From Acidobacteriota bacterium (GTDB lineage Bacteria > Acidobacteriota > Terriglobia > Bryobacterales > Bryobacteraceae): a DNA stretch of 64,000 nt. Position 1 is the stretch's first letter. Each line of letters begins with the position of its first letter. The stretch covers positions 1 to 64,000 of the forward strand of contig JAFKEE010000030.1 of NCBI GenBank assembly GCA_017307505.1, given 5' to 3'. The position numbers were made by a program, and so were the translations under genes. Under the pieces are notes generated by a model. It was not told where the DNA came from. It saw only the letters and a program-made list of their open reading frames with translations, and made no database searches. This document shows, piece by piece, positions 1 to 9,234 of this stretch.

Positions 1-135
1 TCGCTTGGGAATCGCCTGGCGATTCCCACATTCCCACAGGCACGAATCCGTGGGTAGAATAAGGCACAACCGATGAGCTCCAAACCCAACAAAGTGTCAC
101 CCATGTCCTCAGAATAGAGTGTCACCTATGTCCCC
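1..135. mobile_element. Possible remnant end of an insertion sequence
   Basis: Positions 6-28 form a perfect 11-bp inverted repeat around a single T. Positions 94-110 and 119-135 are near-identical 17-bp direct repeats (gtgtcac, then c or t, then atgtcc), 25 bp apart. Short direct repeats of this kind are, as I recall, typical of the ends of IS481/IS21-type elements in soil bacteria. Two plus-strand frames are open from the window edge and stop at 55-57 and 60-62, so one may be the tail of a transposase, but too little is visible to say which. The assignment is inference from the repeats. The rest, to position 325, holds no convincing gene. Confidence 0.3.
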
Positions 136-325
136 GAAGGGACAAGCGGGCCCTCTGAGCCTGCTCTACTCTATTGCGGTTCTGCTGCTGCCGGATACGG
201 GCTTTGCCTGCCGGCAGCGGTTGGAGCCCGTTTTCCCTCGTTGCGCTCTCCCCCCTCCTGACATTGGACGGATTGCGCGCGTTGTCCTGCTTCGGCGTGC
301 GCCGGTTGTGATATGCCATTAGGCT

Positions 326-1951
326 ATGCGGTACGTTGTTGGTCTGTCCCTGCTGGCCCTGCCGGGTTTCCTATTGGGTGAGGACACCGGCCGAGGACTG
401 ACAGAGTTGCGGCGGCAGGCTCGGAGCAATGCCGTCCACTACGACACGGACCTGGCGGCCGCCCAGCGACTGCTGCATGCCTGGCTGAAGCAGGCCGACG
501 TGAAGACGCTGCTGCTGCCCGATCGCATCAACCGGCCCGAGCGGGTGTATACACCGCACAACTCAGGGGCGGATCTCTATCCCTACCTCATCCTGACAGC
601 GCGGCTGACGGATCCGGACTTGTACCGGGGCCGGATGATGGAGATGCTGCGGAATGAGGTGCGCTACACGAATGCGAAGGCCGGTGTGCCGGGCAACCTG
701 GACCTGAATACAGGGAAGTTGGGTGGGCCGAGCCTGTTCGGGGCAGGGGAGTATGCGAAGGACGGGCTGATCACGGTGACGGAGTATCTGGGACGGACTC
801 CGTGGACGGACCGGATGATCGATATGGTCGCGGATGCGATGGCGCAGGCTCCCGTGGCTTCGGATTTCGGGCTGCTGCCGGCGTCGGACAGTGAGCTGAA
901 TGGGGACTACCTGCAGGTGATGCCCCGGCTGTACCTGATGACGGGCGATGCACGGTTTCTGGAGTGGGGCCGGCGAATTGCCGATGCCTACCTCCAGGAG
1001 GTGTTGCCGGGCAATCACGACCTGCCGAGCATGGACTGGAACTTCCAGAAGCACTCCGGCGACAGCAAGCTGAAACTGCGGGATCACGGCAACGAGATGA
1101 TTGTCGGATTACTGCTGCAGTTCGCGCTGGAGACGCAATTGGGGTCTCCCAGGGCTTCGCGCTATCAGCCGGTGCTGGCGCGGATGCTGGATCGCGTGCT
1201 GGCTTCCGCGAACGAGGATGGGCTGCTGTACAACGCCATCGACACGAAGACTCTGGAGCCGACCGACCGCAAGTTGAGCGACAACTGGGGCTATGTGTAT
1301 GGCGCGGTGTACGACTACTACCAGATCACCGGGGCGACGAAGTACCGCGACGCCGTACGGCGCGTGCTGTCGAATCTGGGCAAGTATCGAAACTGGTGCT
1401 GGGAGCCGTCGGGGGTGGCCCGGGATCCGAAGCTGGGTTCGTTTGATGGTTATGCGGACAGCATCGAGAGTGCGCTGTATCTGGTGAACCGGGAGCCCGT
1501 ACCGGCGGCGCTGGAGTGGATCGATTCGGAACTGAAGGTGATGCTGGCGATGCAGCGGCCGGACGGGCATGTGGAGGATTGGTATGGGGAGGGAAACTTC
1601 AACCGGACTGTGTTGCTGCATGCCCTGATGAAGTCGAGGGGTGTGCGGGCGTCGCAGTGGACGCCTGGGTTGCAGTTGGGAGCGGCGGAGCGGGACGGGG
1701 TGCTGGCCCTCTATCTGAGCAAGCCGGCGCGGGTGGAGTTCGATTTTGCCAGGCACCGGCGGGTGCTGAACTTCCAGAAGAACTACGTTCGGCTGAACGA
1801 GTTTCCGGAGTGGTTCACGGTGGACGAGAACAGCCTGTATACACTGGTTCCTGCGGGCGGCGGTGCGGAGTTGGTGCGGCTGGGCTCCGAACTGATTGCG
1901 GGCATCGAGCTGAGCGCCGGCGACTGGACCATCCGCTGGTATTCTGAATAA
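326..1951 (+). CDS. Secreted alpha/alpha-toroid (glycoside-hydrolase-like) protein
   Basis: A 541-residue protein with a clear N-terminal signal peptide (basic start, hydrophobic LSLLALPGFLLG, likely cut near residue 19), so it is probably periplasmic or extracellular. The body has the rhythm of a six-hairpin (alpha/alpha)6 toroid: repeated helix pairs with aromatic and Asp/Glu-rich turns such as NWGYVYGAVYDYY near residue 320 and DGYADSIESALYL near 375. The last ~90 residues look like a beta-rich accessory domain. This fold is shared by many glycoside hydrolases and polysaccharide lyases, but I cannot name the family or the substrate. It is followed 14 bases later by an RraA-like gene on the same strand, so they may be co-transcribed. 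Confidence 0.6.
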   Translation: MRYVVGLSLLALPGFLLGEDTGRGLTELRRQARSNAVHYDTDLAAAQRLLHAWLKQADVKTLLLPDRINRPERVYTPHNSGADLYPYLILTARLTDPDLYRGRMMEMLRNEVRYTNAKAGVPGNLDLNTGKLGGPSLFGAGEYAKDGLITVTEYLGRTPWTDRMIDMVADAMAQAPVASDFGLLPASDSELNGDYLQVMPRLYLMTGDARFLEWGRRIADAYLQEVLPGNHDLPSMDWNFQKHSGDSKLKLRDHGNEMIVGLLLQFALETQLGSPRASRYQPVLARMLDRVLASANEDGLLYNAIDTKTLEPTDRKLSDNWGYVYGAVYDYYQITGATKYRDAVRRVLSNLGKYRNWCWEPSGVARDPKLGSFDGYADSIESALYLVNREPVPAALEWIDSELKVMLAMQRPDGHVEDWYGEGNFNRTVLLHALMKSRGVRASQWTPGLQLGAAERDGVLALYLSKPARVEFDFARHRRVLNFQKNYVRLNEFPEWFTVDENSLYTLVPAGGGAELVRLGSELIAGIELSAGDWTIRWYSE

Positions 1952-1965
1952 GAGGAAAGAGGCAC

Positions 1966-2634
1966 ATGCAGGATTGGATTGAGTATCTGAAGACCGTGGA
2001 TACGCCCACGCTCTCGAATGCGATTGAGGTTCTGGACGTACGGCCGCGGGCGCAGGGATTCACACCGCTGCAGGTGCGCTGCCTATTTCCGGAGTTTGGC
2101 CGGATGGTGGGCTATGCCGTTACGGCGCAGGTGGAGACGGTGACGCAGACGGGGCCGGGCGGTCCGGAGGGGCACATCGAGCTTTACCGGCAACTGGAGC
2201 AGATGCCGAAGCCGGCGGTGATTGTGCTGCAGGAGATCGGCGGGTTTCCGGACTACGCCGCGCACTGCGGCGAGGTGATGGCGACGTTCTTTACGAAGCT
2301 GGGCGCGGTGGGGCTGGTGTCGGATTCAGCGGTGCGCGACATCCCTGAAGTGCGGGCGATGGGGTTCCACTACTTTGCCCGCGGGGTGTGTGCGTCGCAT
2401 GCGAATTTCCGGATTGTGCGGTGCGGGATGCCTGTCACGGTGTGCGGAATGCCAGTGACGCAGGGTGAACTGCTTCACGGCGATGAGAACGGCCTGATTA
2501 CGGTGCCGTTCGTGGATCCGGCGAGAATCAAGGCGGCGGTGGATTCGGTGCGGGACCGCGAGCGCAAGATCATGGACTACGTGCGCGGCCCGAACTTCAC
2601 GATCGACGGCTTTGAGGGGAAGATCTACGAGTAA
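1966..2634 (+). CDS. RraA-like / 4-hydroxy-4-methyl-2-oxoglutarate aldolase family protein
   Basis: A 222-residue protein of the RraA/HMG-aldolase family (formerly annotated as dimethylmenaquinone methyltransferase). The family signature is visible: a conserved Arg-Asp in GLVSDSAVRDIPEVR near residues 118-132, where the Asp normally holds the divalent metal, and the C-terminal GDENGLITVP loop near 173-182. Catalytic members are class II aldolases or decarboxylases acting on oxaloacetate-type substrates; RraA proper instead inhibits RNase E. The metabolic context here (glycosidase-like and UroD-like neighbours) favours an enzyme. An AAGAGGAAAG ribosome-binding site lies just upstream. The 3' end overlaps the convergent UroD-like gene by 10 bp. 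Confidence 0.8.
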   Translation: MQDWIEYLKTVDTPTLSNAIEVLDVRPRAQGFTPLQVRCLFPEFGRMVGYAVTAQVETVTQTGPGGPEGHIELYRQLEQMPKPAVIVLQEIGGFPDYAAHCGEVMATFFTKLGAVGLVSDSAVRDIPEVRAMGFHYFARGVCASHANFRIVRCGMPVTVCGMPVTQGELLHGDENGLITVPFVDPARIKAAVDSVRDRERKIMDYVRGPNFTIDGFEGKIYE

Positions 2635-3848
2635 GACGCGACGGCGTCATACATGGCGATGACATTGGCCGGCGGCACGTTGCCCAGGATGTTGTGAACC
2701 TGCTGGAAGACGAAGCCGCCGTCCGGTGCCAGCGCCTGGCATTGCTTACGGACGTGGGCGTTGATCTCCTCGGGTGTCCCCAGAGGCAGGATGCGCTGTG
2801 TATCGCAGCCCCCGCCCCAGAAGACGAGATCCCGGCCGAACTCGCGTTTGAGGGTCTGGGCTTCCATGCCGCGGGCACTGATCTGGACGGGATTGATGGC
2901 GTCGAGTCCGGCTTCGATGAGAAGCGGCAGCAGGGGCTTCACACCACCGCAGCAGTGCAGCATGACTTTCACGGGCGCGAGCCGGCGGGCACGGGCCCAC
3001 ATGAGCTGGTGGCGGGGCTGAAAGAACTCCTTGTACATGCGGGGCGAGATCTGAGGGCCGTGCTGAGCGCCGAGGTCGTCGCCGAAGCTGATGATGTCGA
3101 TGTAGGGGCCGACGGCACCCAGGAAGCGTTCCAGGTTCCTGAGGTGGATTTCGACGAGGGCATCGAGGAAGCGATGGACGCGGGCGGGGTCCTCGGCGAG
3201 CAGCATGAGGAACTGGTCCATGCGGTAGTAAAACTGGCCCATCTCCAGCAGATTGCCGCCGAACAGGCCGATGACGGCGCGCGTGGTGGAGGCACGAAGG
3301 CGAGCGGCTCCGGCGGCTAGCTCAGCGGGTGATTGGACGGAAGGGCCGGGCGGCGAGGCGATGCCGGTCCACATGTGTTCGCTGTAGAGTTCCTCGATGC
3401 GGCTGAGGTCTTCGGGGCCGTCGAGGAACGGCCACCAGGTCTGATCGAAGTGTTCGGAACCTTCGGGCATGCGGGCGATGATGCGGCCGGAGGGGGCCCG
3501 GATTACCCATTCGGCGGCGTGCGGTTCAGGCAGAGCCCAGACTGGCATTTTGCACGGCTGGCCATCGGGCAGGCGCCAATCGGCCCACCAGCGTTCGTCC
3601 TGGCAGAAGCCGCGGCCGAGTTCGGTGGTGTCGACGTGGAAGCGGTCGAGCACGTCGTCGTGGACAACGGCGAGCTGCTGGACGGGGTCGTAGACGTATG
3701 TGGGGCGGGGCGGCAGGCCGAGAGCCGAGCGCAGGGCGGGGTAGGCGCGGGCGGCGATGCCGGAGGAGCGGTGGCCCGAGAAGTCGATGGGGATGCGATC
3801 GGCCGGGCGATGCTGGAAGGCGGTCAAGACACGTTCGCGCGAGGTCAT
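2625..3848 (-). CDS. Uroporphyrinogen decarboxylase-family protein, MtaA/CmuA-like
   Basis: A 407-residue protein of the UroD superfamily, starting MTSRERVLTAFQHRPADRIPID, the usual start of the methyl-transfer branch. A metal-binding His-x-Cys is visible in VMLHCCGGVKP near residue 300, and a further Cys sits in GGGCDTQRIL about 50 residues later. This is the H-x-C...C zinc pattern of the MtaA, MtbA and CmuA methyltransferases that move methyl groups between corrinoid protein and thiol acceptors. It is therefore unlikely to be HemE, which lacks this zinc site. The substrate cannot be told; many Solibacter-type genomes carry large families of these proteins without known roles. No corrinoid protein is encoded alongside. 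Confidence 0.8.
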   Translation of the reverse strand: MTSRERVLTAFQHRPADRIPIDFSGHRSSGIAARAYPALRSALGLPPRPTYVYDPVQQLAVVHDDVLDRFHVDTTELGRGFCQDERWWADWRLPDGQPCKMPVWALPEPHAAEWVIRAPSGRIIARMPEGSEHFDQTWWPFLDGPEDLSRIEELYSEHMWTGIASPPGPSVQSPAELAAGAARLRASTTRAVIGLFGGNLLEMGQFYYRMDQFLMLLAEDPARVHRFLDALVEIHLRNLERFLGAVGPYIDIISFGDDLGAQHGPQISPRMYKEFFQPRHQLMWARARRLAPVKVMLHCCGGVKPLLPLLIEAGLDAINPVQISARGMEAQTLKREFGRDLVFWGGGCDTQRILPLGTPEEINAHVRKQCQALAPDGGFVFQQVHNILGNVPPANVIAMYDAVASYS

Positions 3849-3928
3849 CGAATTCCACTATACAGGCCTGAAAAACCGTTGATCGCTGCCGGGTTGCCAT
3901 GCGGCGGCACGAACTTTATGCTGGCGGT

Positions 3929-4783
3929 GTGAAGACACTTATTATTGGCGGTACTGGGACTGTCGGTAGCGAGGTGATGAGAGAGCTCCCATCGCGCGGC
4001 GCCGAGGTCCGGGTAATGACGCGTTCCGCGGAGAAGGCCGCCTCGCTTCCGGAGGGTGTAGAAGGCGTGGTGGGCGACATGGCCAAACCGGAGACTTTAC
4101 CCTCGGCCATGTCTGGCGTGGATGCCTTGTTCCTGTTGACTCCGCTGGTGCCCGATGAGATCAATCAGGGACTGGCGGCTGTAGAAGCGGCGAAACAGGC
4201 AGGCATCCGTCAAATCGTGTATCTGAGTATCCACAAGCTGGAGACAGGGCCTCACATTCCACACTTCGCCACCAAGTTCCCCATCGAGTATGCGGTGAAG
4301 AACTCCGGCATGGAGTGGACTGTGATCCGGCCCAACAACTTTTTCCAGAACGACTACTGGTTCAAGGACGTGATCGCGCAGTATGGAGTGTATCCTCAAC
4401 CCTTGAGTGAATTGGGCTTGAATCGTGTGGACGTGCGGGATATTGCGGAAGCGGTGGCGTTCAGCCTGACGACTCCAGGGCATGCCGGGCAGACCTACTC
4501 TCTGGTGGGTCCTGATGCGCTGACGGGTGAACGGACGGCGGAGATTTATAGCGATGTGCTGGGACGGCCGGTGCACTATGTGGGCGGTGACCTGGAGGCA
4601 TGGGCGGCGGCGGCAGCGCGTACGATGCCGGCGTGGCAGGTGCTGGACCTGAAGATGATGTACGACCACTTTCTGCGGCACGGCTTGCGGGCTACGCAGT
4701 CGGAGGTGTCTACCCTGGTTGGGCTGCTGGGCCGGGCGCCGAGATCCTTTGAAGACTTCGCCCGCGAGATGTTCGCCGCGTGA
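3929..4783 (+). CDS. NmrA-type NAD(P)-binding SDR protein
   Basis: About 284 residues with a Rossmann start VKTLIIGGTGTVGSEVMREL, whose GGTGTVG is the dinucleotide-binding loop, followed by an Arg-rich VMTRS segment that usually selects NADPH. The pattern (VVGDMAKPETL, VDALFLLTPLVP, VIRPNNFFQND) matches atypical SDRs of the NmrA/HSCARG group, which act as quinone reductases, isoflavone-reductase-like enzymes or redox sensors. No YxxxK catalytic pair is obvious. The open frame extends 30 bases upstream to an ATG at 3899, but the GTG at 3929 puts the Rossmann strand right at the start as is normal for this family, so I prefer it. Confidence 0.75.
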   Translation: MKTLIIGGTGTVGSEVMRELPSRGAEVRVMTRSAEKAASLPEGVEGVVGDMAKPETLPSAMSGVDALFLLTPLVPDEINQGLAAVEAAKQAGIRQIVYLSIHKLETGPHIPHFATKFPIEYAVKNSGMEWTVIRPNNFFQNDYWFKDVIAQYGVYPQPLSELGLNRVDVRDIAEAVAFSLTTPGHAGQTYSLVGPDALTGERTAEIYSDVLGRPVHYVGGDLEAWAAAAARTMPAWQVLDLKMMYDHFLRHGLRATQSEVSTLVGLLGRAPRSFEDFAREMFAA

Positions 4784-4979
4784 TTCGCGTTGCCGACGGA
4801 TTCACCTCAAGATATCCGTCCTCTCTGAAAAGAGGAGTTTCAGGTCTTACAAAACCGATATAACCTCAGTACAATTGTGGAGATCGTTCCGGCGCTCCAC
4901 CGTTGCCCGCGAGGGGTTGCGCGCTGGTGTGGACCAAGACGTCCCGGTCGAAGTTCCGACACGGAAGCGAGGGCCGCCT

Positions 4980-6287
4980 GTGCGCCGATACTCCACAATG
5001 CTGGCATTGCTGGCCGCAGTGCTGCCCCTGGCCGGCCAGAAGTATGAACGGCACCTGGAGTACGGTTTTGAACAGCGGGTCAGGAACGAGAACTGGAACA
5101 ACATCTTCGACTTCAGCGACGGGACTGACGATGAGCGGGGGCAGATTCGCTATCGAACGCGGTTGTGGCTGAAGGCGCCGGTTACTCCGAATATCGATGT
5201 CAGCGTGGGCCTGGCGCAGGAGACGAATGAGATCTTCCAGTTGCACACGGCGACGCATATCGACGAGGGCATCTTCGAAACCGCCTATGTCGACTTCAAG
5301 AAGCTTTTCGTGAAGGGGTTGAGCCTGCGGTTTGGAAGGCAGAACCTGACAAAGGGCGAGGGCTTCCTGATTCTCGAAGGCAATCCGTGGGATGGTTCGC
5401 GGTCGATCTATCACAATGCGGCCGTATTGGGCTATGAGCGTGGGAAGGCGAAGATTGAGTTGATCGGAATCTTCGATCCGCGGACGGACCGCTTTCTGCC
5501 GAAGCTGAACAATAAAAGCCGGCAACTGATCGAGTGGAACGAGTCGGCGCTGGGAGCGTACTACACGGACAACCGCTGGAAGAAGACCTCAGTGGAGGCG
5601 TACTACTTCTACAAGCGGGAGTTTGGCGATCCGAGGCCGGCGTCGAATGTGCAGTTTCAGGCGGACCGGTATGTCTACACGGCCGGTGGGCGCACGGTTC
5701 GAAAGCTGCCGAATTCGTTCAGTCTGACCGGGGAATTCGCATGGCAGTGGGGGCACCAGCGGCCGAACCGGGACATCCGGGCCTGGGGCGGGTACGGCTA
5801 TCTGAAGCGGACGTTCGGAGCAAAGCAGCGTCACTCGGCGAGTTTTGGCTATTGGGGCATGTCTGGCAGCGATCCGGCGACTCCGGGCAGGATCGGCAAC
5901 TGGGATCCGTTGTTCGCGCGGTGGCCGAAATGGAGCGAGGGCTACATCTATACGCAGTTCAAAGAAAATGGCGTGGCCTATTGGACGAACACAGGGATGT
6001 GGCAGGGCGAGGGTATCTATGTGCCCTGGAAGGCGCTGAGCCTGCGGGGCACACTCTATGAGATGCGGGCGTATCATCCCTATCCGGGCAGCAAGGCGCT
6101 TTACTCAACCGGCCGGGGGCGCGGCGAGGAGTATCAGTTGCGGGCCGATCTGACGGTGAACAGGAACTGGCGCGGGCATGTCCTCTATGAAGGGCATGTA
6201 CCGGGTTCGTTCTATGCGGGGAAGGATCCAGGCTACTTCTTCCGGCTGGAAGTGTCGTACCTGTTCACCGGGCAGGTGCCGTTCTAG
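4980..6287 (+). CDS. Alginate-export (AlgE-type) outer-membrane beta-barrel protein
   Basis: About 435 residues. A short signal peptide (VRRYSTMLALLAAVLPLAGQ) leads into a beta-barrel with alternating aromatic strands. Phrases such as IRYRTRLWLKAP, SLRFGRQNLTKGEGFLILEG and YYTDNRWKKTSVEAYYFYKREFG are typical of the alginate-export barrel family of monomeric 18-strand porins. The protein ends in hydrophobic YLFTGQVPF, the terminal barrel strand with a final Phe recognised by the Bam machinery. The open frame runs back to 4719 inside the preceding gene, but the signal peptide and a purine-rich site shortly upstream (AGCGAGG) support the GTG at 4980; ATG 4998 is also possible. Most likely a passive solute channel; the substrate is unknown. 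Confidence 0.75.
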   Translation: MRRYSTMLALLAAVLPLAGQKYERHLEYGFEQRVRNENWNNIFDFSDGTDDERGQIRYRTRLWLKAPVTPNIDVSVGLAQETNEIFQLHTATHIDEGIFETAYVDFKKLFVKGLSLRFGRQNLTKGEGFLILEGNPWDGSRSIYHNAAVLGYERGKAKIELIGIFDPRTDRFLPKLNNKSRQLIEWNESALGAYYTDNRWKKTSVEAYYFYKREFGDPRPASNVQFQADRYVYTAGGRTVRKLPNSFSLTGEFAWQWGHQRPNRDIRAWGGYGYLKRTFGAKQRHSASFGYWGMSGSDPATPGRIGNWDPLFARWPKWSEGYIYTQFKENGVAYWTNTGMWQGEGIYVPWKALSLRGTLYEMRAYHPYPGSKALYSTGRGRGEEYQLRADLTVNRNWRGHVLYEGHVPGSFYAGKDPGYFFRLEVSYLFTGQVPF

Positions 6288-7465
6288 ACGGCAGCGCCGG
6301 AGACGGCGTGCAGGGCGGCGGCGAAGCCGGGGATCGATTTGCGGATCATCTGCTCCGGCACGGTGAGCGAGAGGCGGATGTAGCCTGCGCGGCCGAAGCC
6401 TGCGCCGGGCACGCCCAGGACGCCCTGCCTGGCCAGGATCCTCACGAATGCGATGTCGTCCGGGATGGGCGTCTTCATAAAGACATAGAACGTGCCTTCG
6501 GGTTTGCGGACCTGGTAGCCCACGCGAGTGAGTGAGTCACAGAGCAGATCGCGCTTCCGTTCATAGCCGGAGACGTCCACGGTGCTGTCCATCGCCTCCA
6601 GTTCCACGAGTTGCCAGATGGCGGGGGCGTTGATGAAGCCGAGGATCCGGTTGGTGAAGGCGCAGGCGGCGCGCAGGGCGGAGCGATCGTTCAGCCGCGG
6701 GGAGAGGGCCAGATACCCTATGCGTTCGCCTGGCAGTGCCTGGGATTTCGACCAGGAGTTGCAGATGGCGGTGTTGGTGATCAGCGAGGCGACCTCGGGC
6801 TGTTTGTTTCCGTCGAAGACGAGGTGCTTGTAGGGCTCGTCGCTGATGACGAGAATCTCGTGTCCCGCGGCGGCGAGCATCGAGTTGAGATCGCGAAGGA
6901 CGCGCTCGGGATAAACCCGGCCCGTGGGGTTGTTGGGCGTGTTGAGGAGGATGGCCCGGGTGCGGGGCGTGATGGCGCCGGCAATACGGTCGATGTCAGG
7001 CAGAAAGTCTTCCCCCGTTTCGACCGGCACCATGCGGCCTGCGTGGTTGCTGATGTAGAAACGGTACTCCGAGAAGCAGGGCATGAGGACGATGACTTCG
7101 TCGCCGGGATCGAGGATCGATTTCAGGATGACGTTGCAGGCTCCGGCGGAGCCGACGGTCATGAAGATATCCTCGGGTTCAAAGGGCAGTCCGGTCTCAT
7201 GAGACAGTTGCCGCGCGACTGCCTGACGGACCTGCGGGAAGCCGGGATTCGGCATATAGCCGTGGGAATTGGGCAGGCCCGCGGACACAACGCGGTTCAG
7301 GGCTTGCAGGACCTGGGGCGGAGGTTCGACGTCGGGGTTGCCGAGCGTGAAGTCGTAGACGTTGTCAGCGCCGCGCTCCTGCTTCATGCGGGCGCCTTCC
7401 TCGAACATGCGCCGGATCCAGGAGGCATTCTCCAGTTGCGCCGCGACGGTTTGCGAGATGTTCAT
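6284..7465 (-). CDS. Class I/II PLP-dependent aminotransferase
   Basis: A 393-residue fold-type I aminotransferase. Visible motifs: LNTPNNPTGRVYP (substrate/PLP-binding Asn), DEPYKHLVFDG (Asp holding the PLP pyridine nitrogen), SWSKSQALPGERIGYLA (catalytic Lys and phosphate-binding Arg), and a late Arg in GYIRLSLTVP that binds the substrate carboxylate. It is the last gene of the ior operon, 9 bases after the ACT-protein gene. The context points to an aromatic aminotransferase making or using aryl pyruvates (indolepyruvate, phenylpyruvate), but the specificity is inferred from neighbours only. Its 3' end overlaps the convergent porin gene by 4 bp. Confidence 0.85.
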   Translation of the reverse strand: MNISQTVAAQLENASWIRRMFEEGARMKQERGADNVYDFTLGNPDVEPPPQVLQALNRVVSAGLPNSHGYMPNPGFPQVRQAVARQLSHETGLPFEPEDIFMTVGSAGACNVILKSILDPGDEVIVLMPCFSEYRFYISNHAGRMVPVETGEDFLPDIDRIAGAITPRTRAILLNTPNNPTGRVYPERVLRDLNSMLAAAGHEILVISDEPYKHLVFDGNKQPEVASLITNTAICNSWSKSQALPGERIGYLALSPRLNDRSALRAACAFTNRILGFINAPAIWQLVELEAMDSTVDVSGYERKRDLLCDSLTRVGYQVRKPEGTFYVFMKTPIPDDIAFVRILARQGVLGVPGAGFGRAGYIRLSLTVPEQMIRKSIPGFAAALHAVSGAAV

Positions 7466-7474
7466 GCGGACGGG

Positions 7475-7906
7475 TTACCTGTTGTTGAGGGCATCGGCAT
7501 CGAGAACGGTGATCCCGCCGGCGCGGAGCTTGTCGATGGCTGGGTCCGGGTAGTCGAAGCGGAAGATGAGCGCGGCCTTGCCGTCGTGGACGAAGGGGAA
7601 AGCGTACATGTACTCGATGTTGAGGGTGGAGCCTTCGAAAAGATCGAGTACGGTGGACAGGCCGCCCGGGTGATCGGGCACTTCGACTGCGACGACTTCC
7701 GTGACGCGGACCACGAAGCCCTCGGCTTCCAGCAGGCGTCTGGCGCGCTGCCAGTCGGAGACGATAATGCGGAGGATGCCGAAGCGCTGTGCGTCGGCCA
7801 GGGACATCGCCTGCATGTTGATGCCTTCGCGGGCCAGAAGGCGGCATGGAGCGATGAGGTGGCCGGGTTTGTTTTCGGAAAAGATCGAGAGCTGTTGTAT
7901 CTTCAT
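7475..7906 (-). CDS. Tandem ACT-domain amino-acid-binding protein
   Basis: A 143-residue protein consisting of two ACT domains in tandem (about residues 1-70 and 71-143), each beginning with a hydrophobic strand followed by a Pro-Gly turn: [11 protein letters not shown] and [12 protein letters not shown]. Free-standing tandem ACT proteins bind amino acids at domain interfaces and commonly accompany phenylacetate-CoA ligase and indolepyruvate oxidoreductase genes. Here the start overlaps the paaK stop by 4 bp. The likely job is sensing an aromatic amino acid and modulating a neighbouring enzyme, which is inference. There is no DNA-binding domain. Confidence 0.85.
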   Translation of the reverse strand: MKIQQLSIFSENKPGHLIAPCRLLAREGINMQAMSLADAQRFGILRIIVSDWQRARRLLEAEGFVVRVTEVVAVEVPDHPGGLSTVLDLFEGSTLNIEYMYAFPFVHDGKAALIFRFDYPDPAIDKLRAGGITVLDADALNNR

Positions 7907-9234
7907 GACGGCAGCCGCCTATCGATGACGCGTTTGGCCTTTCCTTCGCTGCGCTGAATGGTGTGAGGTTCGACGAGGCGGACCTGGACCCGGAGGCCGA
8001 GCACATGCTCCAGCGCGTCGGCGATCTTTGTGCTGAGTTCTTCCAGGGCTCCGATCCTGTCGCTGAAAGTCTCAGGCGTGACTTCCACCAGGACTTCCAT
8101 CTGGTCGAGGCCGTGCATGCGGGTGAGAACGATCTGGTAGTGGGGCAGCGTGCCTTCCACGTCGAGCAGCGCCGCTTCCACCTGGGACGGGAAGACATTA
8201 ACGCCGCGGATGATGAGCATGTCGTCGCTGCGGCGGCCGATGCGGCGCATGCGGCGGAGGGACCGCCCGCAGGGGCAGCGGCCGGGCAGGAGGGCCGTGA
8301 TGTCGCGTGTGCGGTACCGAATCATCGGCATAGCGTGCTTGCTGAGGGTGGTGAGCACGAGTTCGCCCTCTTCGCCTTCGGGCAATACTGCACCGGTTTC
8401 GGGGTCGATGATCTCTGGGTAGAAGTGATCTTCGAAGATATGGAGGCCGCTCTGCTCCGGGCACTCGATGGCGACGCCAGGACCGATGATTTCGGAGAGG
8501 CCATAAATGTCGATGGCGCGGATCCCGGACAGGGTCTCGATGCGTTTGCGCATGGAGGGGGTCCAGGGCTCGGCTCCAAAGACTCCGACGCGGAGAGGGA
8601 GGTCGCGAATGTCGATATCCATCTCGGCGGCGCGCTCGATCATGTGGAGGAAGTAGCTGGGGGTGCAGCAGATGGCGGTGACGCCGAAATCCTTCATGAC
8701 CATGATCTGGCGGTCTGTGTTGCCGCCGGAGATGGGGATGACGGTGGCGCCGAGGCCTTCGGCTCCGTAGTGGGCTCCGAGGCCGCCGGTGAAGAGGCCG
8801 TAACCGTAGGCGTTCTGGATGATGTCGCCATGGTGCAGTCCGCAGGCGGCAAAGCTGCGCACCATGACAGACGTCCAGACATCGACATCCTGCTGGGTAT
8901 AGGCGACGACAATCGGCTTGCCGGTGGTGCCGCTGGAGGCGTGCAGGCGCACGATCTCTTCCATGGGGCTGGCGAACAAACCGAAGGGATAGGTATCGCG
9001 GAGATCGGACTTCGTTGTGAAGGGGAGGAGGGCGATGTCAGAGAGCGAAGTGATGGATTCGGGCGTCAGAGCGCGATCGCTCATGCGGCTCCGGAACAAG
9101 GGCACGCGATCAAACGCTCGGGCCACGATGGCTTTCAGACGGCTGAATTGGAGTTCGGCCAAAAGGGCGGGCGGGACGTAGTCCTGTGCACTATCCGGAT
9201 GGAACGTCTGGCAGGATTCTTTGACCGCGATCAT
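7903..9234 (-). CDS. paaK: Phenylacetate-CoA ligase
   Basis: A 443-residue adenylate-forming enzyme of the PaaK family, full length. It carries the phosphate-binding loop [17 protein letters not shown] near residue 92, the family-typical [20 protein letters not shown] segment, [15 protein letters not shown] (A5-like adenine site) and RTRDI followed by [12 protein letters not shown]. The last region ends [23 protein letters not shown], as in PaaK. It activates phenylacetate (or indoleacetate and similar aryl acetates) to the CoA thioester with ATP. Together with IorAB this links aryl pyruvates, aryl-acetyl-CoA and free aryl acetates, allowing ATP recovery in amino-acid breakdown or synthesis of aromatic amino acids from aryl acetates. 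It overlaps both neighbours by 4 bp. Confidence 0.92.
   Translation of the reverse strand: MIAVKESCQTFHPDSAQDYVPPALLAELQFSRLKAIVARAFDRVPLFRSRMSDRALTPESITSLSDIALLPFTTKSDLRDTYPFGLFASPMEEIVRLHASSGTTGKPIVVAYTQQDVDVWTSVMVRSFAACGLHHGDIIQNAYGYGLFTGGLGAHYGAEGLGATVIPISGGNTDRQIMVMKDFGVTAICCTPSYFLHMIERAAEMDIDIRDLPLRVGVFGAEPWTPSMRKRIETLSGIRAIDIYGLSEIIGPGVAIECPEQSGLHIFEDHFYPEIIDPETGAVLPEGEEGELVLTTLSKHAMPMIRYRTRDITALLPGRCPCGRSLRRMRRIGRRSDDMLIIRGVNVFPSQVEAALLDVEGTLPHYQIVLTRMHGLDQMEVLVEVTPETFSDRIGALEELSTKIADALEHVLGLRVQVRLVEPHTIQRSEGKAKRVIDRRLPS

Noticed and set aside
119..322. Small open frame after the left-edge repeats
   Set aside because: No ribosome-binding site, starts inside a repeat, and an equal-length frame exists antisense. 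Composition is not protein-like.
2625..3848. HemE, the haem-pathway uroporphyrinogen decarboxylase
   Set aside because: The protein carries the His-x-Cys zinc pattern of methyltransferases and lacks the RQAGRYMP-type start of HemE. The same start is missing in the protein at 14544-15686.
6611..7957. A 448-residue plus-strand frame opposite the aminotransferase and ACT genes
   Set aside because: Composition is Gly/Asp/Val-rich without any motif, and both opposite genes carry clear catalytic or binding motifs.
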